Assembly: GCA_021850955.1 (NCBI GenBank)
Contig: JAJZKH010000008.1
Coordinates: 1-14,091 of the forward strand
Reading direction: 5' to 3'
Length of the DNA stretch: 14,091 bases
From: Microcaldota archaeon
GTDB taxonomy: Archaea; Micrarchaeota; Micrarchaeia; Micrarchaeales; CABMGC01
In this document: in pieces, positions 11,911 through 14,091 of the stretch
How positions within the stretch are numbered: position 1 is the first letter of the stretch
Layout of the letters: every line of letters starts with the position of its first letter
The notes under the pieces: generated by a model
What the model was told of the DNA's origin: nothing
What the model saw: only the letters and a program-made list of their open reading frames with translations
Database searches by the model: none
Translations under genes and position numbers: made by a program

Positions 11911-12543
11911 TTATTTGTTTAAGTCTAATGCTATATAACTGATTGTTTTGTTTATTGACGTATTATTATAAAGCATCGACATTATTACTAATGTGTTATT
12001 TTTCTTACCTATCATTGTAAATAGATTGGCAGTAGCGTTAATTTTGTTCACAGTATAGAAAAATGCTAATGGTCCTACAGTACCATTTATTACATTTATT
12101 TTATTTAGTTGATGTGACATATCAAAGTGTATTATTGAAAATATAGTGCTTGAGTTTGTCCTGTTTACTATTAACTCTTGATAATAATAATTTGGGTTGT
12201 AAAATTCTGAAACATACGCTGTATTATTCCCTAAAAGCATTGATATATAAGAACCAGAAGAAACATTGAACTGTTGTGAGTTAGAGGTAAATGAGGTATA
12301 AGAACCACTTCCTAAAAGCGCTTGAGATTGTGACGCAGAAAGAAGTTGATTACTTGATTGTGATGATGAATTAATAATTATATAAATAATAAAAACAATA
12401 AAAACTATAAAAAGAAAAAAAGTCAAAAAAACAGATATTATATGTTTTTTAATTGGAGAGTCATTTAAGTTTAAGTTGTTAGATGATTTATCGTCTATGT
12501 CGTAGGGCAATCTAACCTCATTAACTTCCTGTTGTTGACTCAA
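11911..12543 (-). CDS. Hypothetical single-pass membrane protein with sequon-rich ectodomain
   Basis: I do not recognise this 210-aa protein. About 33 polar residues are followed by one long membrane helix at about 34-57 (ISVFLTFFLFIVFIVFIIYII). A Ser/Gln-rich stalk comes next, and then an outer domain with many N-x-S/T sequons (NVS, NNT, NRT, NGT, NAT, NKT). Its plan matches the 315-aa protein at 2687-3634, and the last ~40 residues can be aligned with that protein (N-x-T-A-x-L-F, then a K-N-N turn). The start is a TTG at 12543. No in-frame ATG lies near the N-terminus, and the TTG comes three bases after the stop of the SHOCT gene, so translation is probably coupled. The two genes form a minus-strand operon. 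Confidence 0.68.
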   Translation of the reverse strand: MSQQQEVNEVRLPYDIDDKSSNNLNLNDSPIKKHIISVFLTFFLFIVFIVFIIYIIINSSSQSSNQLLSASQSQALLGSGSYTSFTSNSQQFNVSSGSYISMLLGNNTAYVSEFYNPNYYYQELIVNRTNSSTIFSIIHFDMSHQLNKINVINGTVGPLAFFYTVNKINATANLFTMIGKKNNTLVIMSMLYNNTSINKTISYIALDLNK

Positions 12544-12546
12544 GTT

Positions 12547-12858
12547 TTACGCCCTTCCTTTGATGTCCTTTGTTTTTTCCATGAACTCTTTCTTTGATAT
12601 TTCTCCCTTTGCATATCTACTTTTTAATATCAACATAGGATCTACTGTTGAGTCGCTATAACCAGTTTTAGACATCAAAACAAGAAGCATTCCCCACATT
12701 ATTATTAAAAGTACTATCATTACTAATGTAACGATAGGTATGTTTGAGTAGCTGTATGTAGTTGGTACATAAAGAAATGTTATTATTGCTATAAAACCTA
12801 CTATTATAAAAGCAGCTACAATTATGCTGCTTAAAATTTTATTGTGTACATGTTTCAT
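12547..12858 (-). CDS. Two-helix membrane protein with C-terminal SHOCT domain
   Basis: This 103-aa protein has two membrane helices at about residues 9-30 and 41-62, joined by a short YSYSN turn, and then a cytoplasmic C-terminal SHOCT domain at about 73-99. The SHOCT pattern is clear: D-P-M-L-I-L-K-S-R-Y-A-K-G-E-I-S-K-K-E-F. SHOCT domains are short oligomerisation or linker modules at protein ends and do not indicate a specific activity. The ATG at 12858 has AAGGAG on the minus strand seven bases upstream, a good ribosome-binding site, with a TATA-like TTATTATATATTA further up (about 12885-12897). It is the first gene of a two-gene operon and is divergent from the heat-shock-type operon. 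Confidence 0.78.
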   Translation of the reverse strand: MKHVHNKILSSIIVAAFIIVGFIAIITFLYVPTTYSYSNIPIVTLVMIVLLIIMWGMLLVLMSKTGYSDSTVDPMLILKSRYAKGEISKKEFMEKTKDIKGRA

Positions 12859-12897
12859 AAAATCTCCTTAATATAGATACATAAGATAATATATAAT

Positions 12898-12929
12898 AAA
12901 GTATCTTTTGTTTATTTAATAGATACTTT
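12898..12929. promoter_or_regulatory. Candidate operator: 9-bp inverted repeat in the divergent region
   Basis: AAAGTATCT (12898-12906) and AGATACTTT (12921-12929) are perfect inverted copies, 14 bp apart and about 23 bp centre to centre, or two helical turns. The left arm abuts the TATA region of the minus-strand SHOCT gene. A partial third copy, AGATAC, lies at 12875-12880. A dimeric regulator, possibly the winged-helix protein encoded at 13008, could bind here; this is inferred from position. Confidence 0.4.
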
Positions 12930-12956
12930 TTAATATATCTTAAAATCTTTCAACTT

Positions 12957-12986
12957 TTTGTTGAAAAAAACAAAGATTTATATATT
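12957..12986 (+). promoter_or_regulatory. Promoter of the regulator-grpE-dnaK operon
   Basis: A TATA-like ATTTATATATT (12976-12986) lies 22-32 bp before the ATG at 13008, so the transcript is probably leaderless. A weak inverted repeat TTTGTT/AACAAA (12957-12962 and 12969-12974) overlaps the BRE position and could be a regulator site. Confidence 0.45.
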
Positions 12987-13007
12987 TATTCTAATATAAT
13001 ATATAAC

Positions 13008-13445
13008 ATGGCAAGTATAGAAAAAATAGTAATAAAATCAGTAACTAAACCTGAAAAGGAGGACATAGATTACTTGTCAATGTGGTTTTGTAAGGTATTT
13101 GATCTAAATAATAAAGAGAATGAAATAGAACCAGGTATTTTAAAGGAGTTGATTATTAAAAGTGCTTCAGGAGAAGGAGTTACGAGTAAAGAACTTAACA
13201 AAGAGTTAAGTGTTCCAAGAAGCACAGTTATTTATCACTTGAACAGATTTATTGATGCAGGATTAATTATAAGGAAGGGTACAAAGTATTATTTAAGATC
13301 TGATGATCTGGCAAGTACAATAGAGGATATACAAGCCGAGATGTTTCGTGAGTTCAATAGGTTAATTGGTCTTGCACAAAGAATGGATAATATATTAGAG
13401 GTAGGTATTAATGGCAGAGGAAAAGAAAGAAAAAGAAGACAATGA
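13008..13445 (+). CDS. Winged-helix regulator of the grpE-dnaK operon (ArsR-like)
   Basis: This 145-aa protein has a winged helix at about residues 42-98: an opening helix EPGILKELIIKS, a second helix TSKELNKELSV, a recognition helix PRSTVIYHLNRFIDAG, and a wing LIIRKGTKYYLRS. A C-terminal amphipathic helix (about 102-130, T-I-E-D-I-Q-A-E-M-F-R-E-F) probably mediates dimerisation. Its position as first gene before grpE and dnaK suggests it controls the chaperone genes and itself, possibly as a heat-shock repressor; this is inferred from context. The ATG at 13008 directly follows the promoter. The last 35 bases overlap the grpE start (ATG 13411), and grpE's GAGGT box (13398-13402) lies inside this gene. 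The basic tail GKERKRRQ is a by-product of that overlap or a real DNA-contacting end. Confidence 0.75.
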   Translation: MASIEKIVIKSVTKPEKEDIDYLSMWFCKVFDLNNKENEIEPGILKELIIKSASGEGVTSKELNKELSVPRSTVIYHLNRFIDAGLIIRKGTKYYLRSDDLASTIEDIQAEMFREFNRLIGLAQRMDNILEVGINGRGKERKRRQ

Positions 13446-13978
13446 TAATAAAGAAGAAAGTACCTTAATAACAGAGGAAAAACAGGAAATTAAAAAAGGA
13501 AGGTCCTTCAAAAAAAGATAAAGAAGAGATTAAAGAAAAAAAAGAAGATGACTTAAAGGACAGATTACTTAGATTGGCAGCGGAGTTTGACAATTATAAA
13601 AAAAGAACAAGTAAAGATATTGAAAACGCTAAGAACTTAGGAAAGGCCGAGTTCGCAAGTAGAATACTTCCAATATTAGACGAGTTTGAACTTGCTATAG
13701 AGTCAATGAAGATGGATAATGAAGGAGAGAAGGGCATCGCGATGGTTTTTTCAAATTTTTTGGAGATTTTGAAAAAAGAAGGAATCAGATCAATAGATAC
13801 AACAGGAAAGTTTGATCCATACAAACACGAGATAATGCTAAGTAAAAATAGTGAAAAAGAGGAAGGGACCATAATTCAAGTAGTCAGAAAAGGTTACATG
13901 TTAAACAATATTATGTTGAGACCCGCTTCGGTAATTGTATCGAACGGAGAAATACAAAAAAAAGGTGAACAAATATGA
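13411..13978 (+). CDS. grpE: GrpE nucleotide-exchange factor, frameshifted in this sequence
   Basis: GrpE releases ADP from DnaK in the Hsp70 cycle. An ATG at 13411 with GAGGT upstream starts a frame encoding [10 protein letters not shown] and more acidic/lysine residues, typical of a GrpE N-terminus, but it hits a stop at 13518-13520. The GrpE body continues in the next frame, open from 13493: a charged coiled coil, then [26 protein letters not shown], a G-x-F-D-P-Y-K-H-E block and the C-terminal [21 protein letters not shown]. Dropping one A from the A6 run at 13492-13497 joins the two parts into a 188-aa protein, normal for the family. The second frame has only a TTG (13574) as a possible start, which would remove the coiled coil. 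This may be a sequence error, a recent mutation or recoding. The stop overlaps dnaK as ATGA. Confidence 0.87.
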
Positions 13979-14091
13979 AAATAATAGGAATAGATTTAGG
14001 TACATCGAACTCAGCAGCAGCTGTTTTGGAAGGAGGTAGACCTGTACTAATACCAAGTGCAGAAGGAACATCACTTTATGGAAAATCATTT
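13975..14091 (+). CDS. dnaK: Chaperone DnaK (Hsp70), N-terminal fragment
   Basis: Only the first 39 codons are in the window. They encode the Hsp70 phosphate-1 loop [14 protein letters not shown] (more often G-T-T-N-S), followed by [13 protein letters not shown], the usual start of the actin-like ATPase domain. The ATG at 13975 overlaps the grpE stop (ATGA) and has GGTGA (13964-13968) six bases upstream, indicating coupled translation. DnaK in archaea is generally considered to have been acquired from bacteria, usually with GrpE and DnaJ. The rest of the gene and any dnaJ lie beyond the window. Confidence 0.95.
   Translation, partial: MKIIGIDLGTSNSAAAVLEGGRPVLIPSAEGTSLYGKSF

Noticed and set aside
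13485..13500. Programmed -1 frameshift in grpE
   Set aside because: The A run looks slippery, but a -1 shift does not enter the frame that encodes the GrpE body. A +1 (or loss of one A) is needed.
1..14091. CRISPR array, insertion sequence, or integrase/attachment site
   Set aside because: No regularly spaced direct repeats, transposase-like ORF or terminal repeats were seen. T-loop inserts in two tRNAs are introns and not integration scars, because they restore exact loops when removed.

Overview
The window is archaeal and visibly A+T-rich. Its core genes are archaeal or eukaryote-like: RNA polymerase subunits Rpo3 and Rpo10, ribosomal protein eL18 (L18e), an archaeal Sm-like (Lsm) protein and a stand-alone MetRS-type tRNA-binding protein. 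Promoters are TATA-like, and ribosome-binding sites read GGTGA or GTGAT, which fit an archaeal 16S 3' end. Very short intergenic gaps, convergent genes that overlap by a few bases, and tRNA introns at a non-canonical site suggest a small-genome DPANN archaeon. The ARMAN/Parvarchaeum type is my best guess, but it is inferred from style and not from a database match.

Layout. (1) 1-1400: the 3' end of a large secreted repeat protein with DUF2341-like units. (2) 1405-4521, minus strand: an Mre11-like nuclease, a sequon-rich single-pass membrane protein and an A24 prepilin peptidase. (3) 4562-5433, plus strand: a long structured leader, a winged-helix regulator and a small O6-alkylguanine-DNA alkyltransferase. 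(4) 5423-7479: a P-loop kinase-like protein, a MetRS-beta-like tRNA-binding protein, the divergent ThpR RNA ligase/phosphodiesterase, and an unrecognised 194-aa protein. (5) 7648-10675: the conserved archaeal information-processing cluster rpo3, tRNA-Leu, rpl18e, rpl13, rps9, rpo10, tRNA-Pro, rps2. (6) 10676-11221: a class III signal-peptide (pilin-like) protein, a plausible substrate of the A24 peptidase. (7) 11222-11541: a non-coding gap with several small hairpins. (8) lsm and tRNA-Ala. (9) 11911-12858, minus strand: a SHOCT-domain membrane protein and a second sequon-rich membrane protein. (10) 13008-14091: a heat-shock-type operon of winged-helix regulator, grpE and dnaK. grpE carries a frameshift, and dnaK is cut by the window end.

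The strongest unusual signal is a pair of tRNA introns in the T-loop. tRNA-Pro has 13 extra bases and tRNA-Ala has 21. In both, the flanking sequence folds into a bulge-helix-bulge whose two predicted cuts independently restore the same seven-base loop, TTCAAAT. The intron-less tRNA-Leu of this window carries that same loop. tRNA-Pro also appears to have the anticodon AGG (A34), and tRNA-Leu has C at position 33. Other leads are the start-codon-sequestering leader at 4617-4778, the grpE frameshift in an A6 run, and a 9-bp inverted repeat between the SHOCT gene and the heat-shock regulator.
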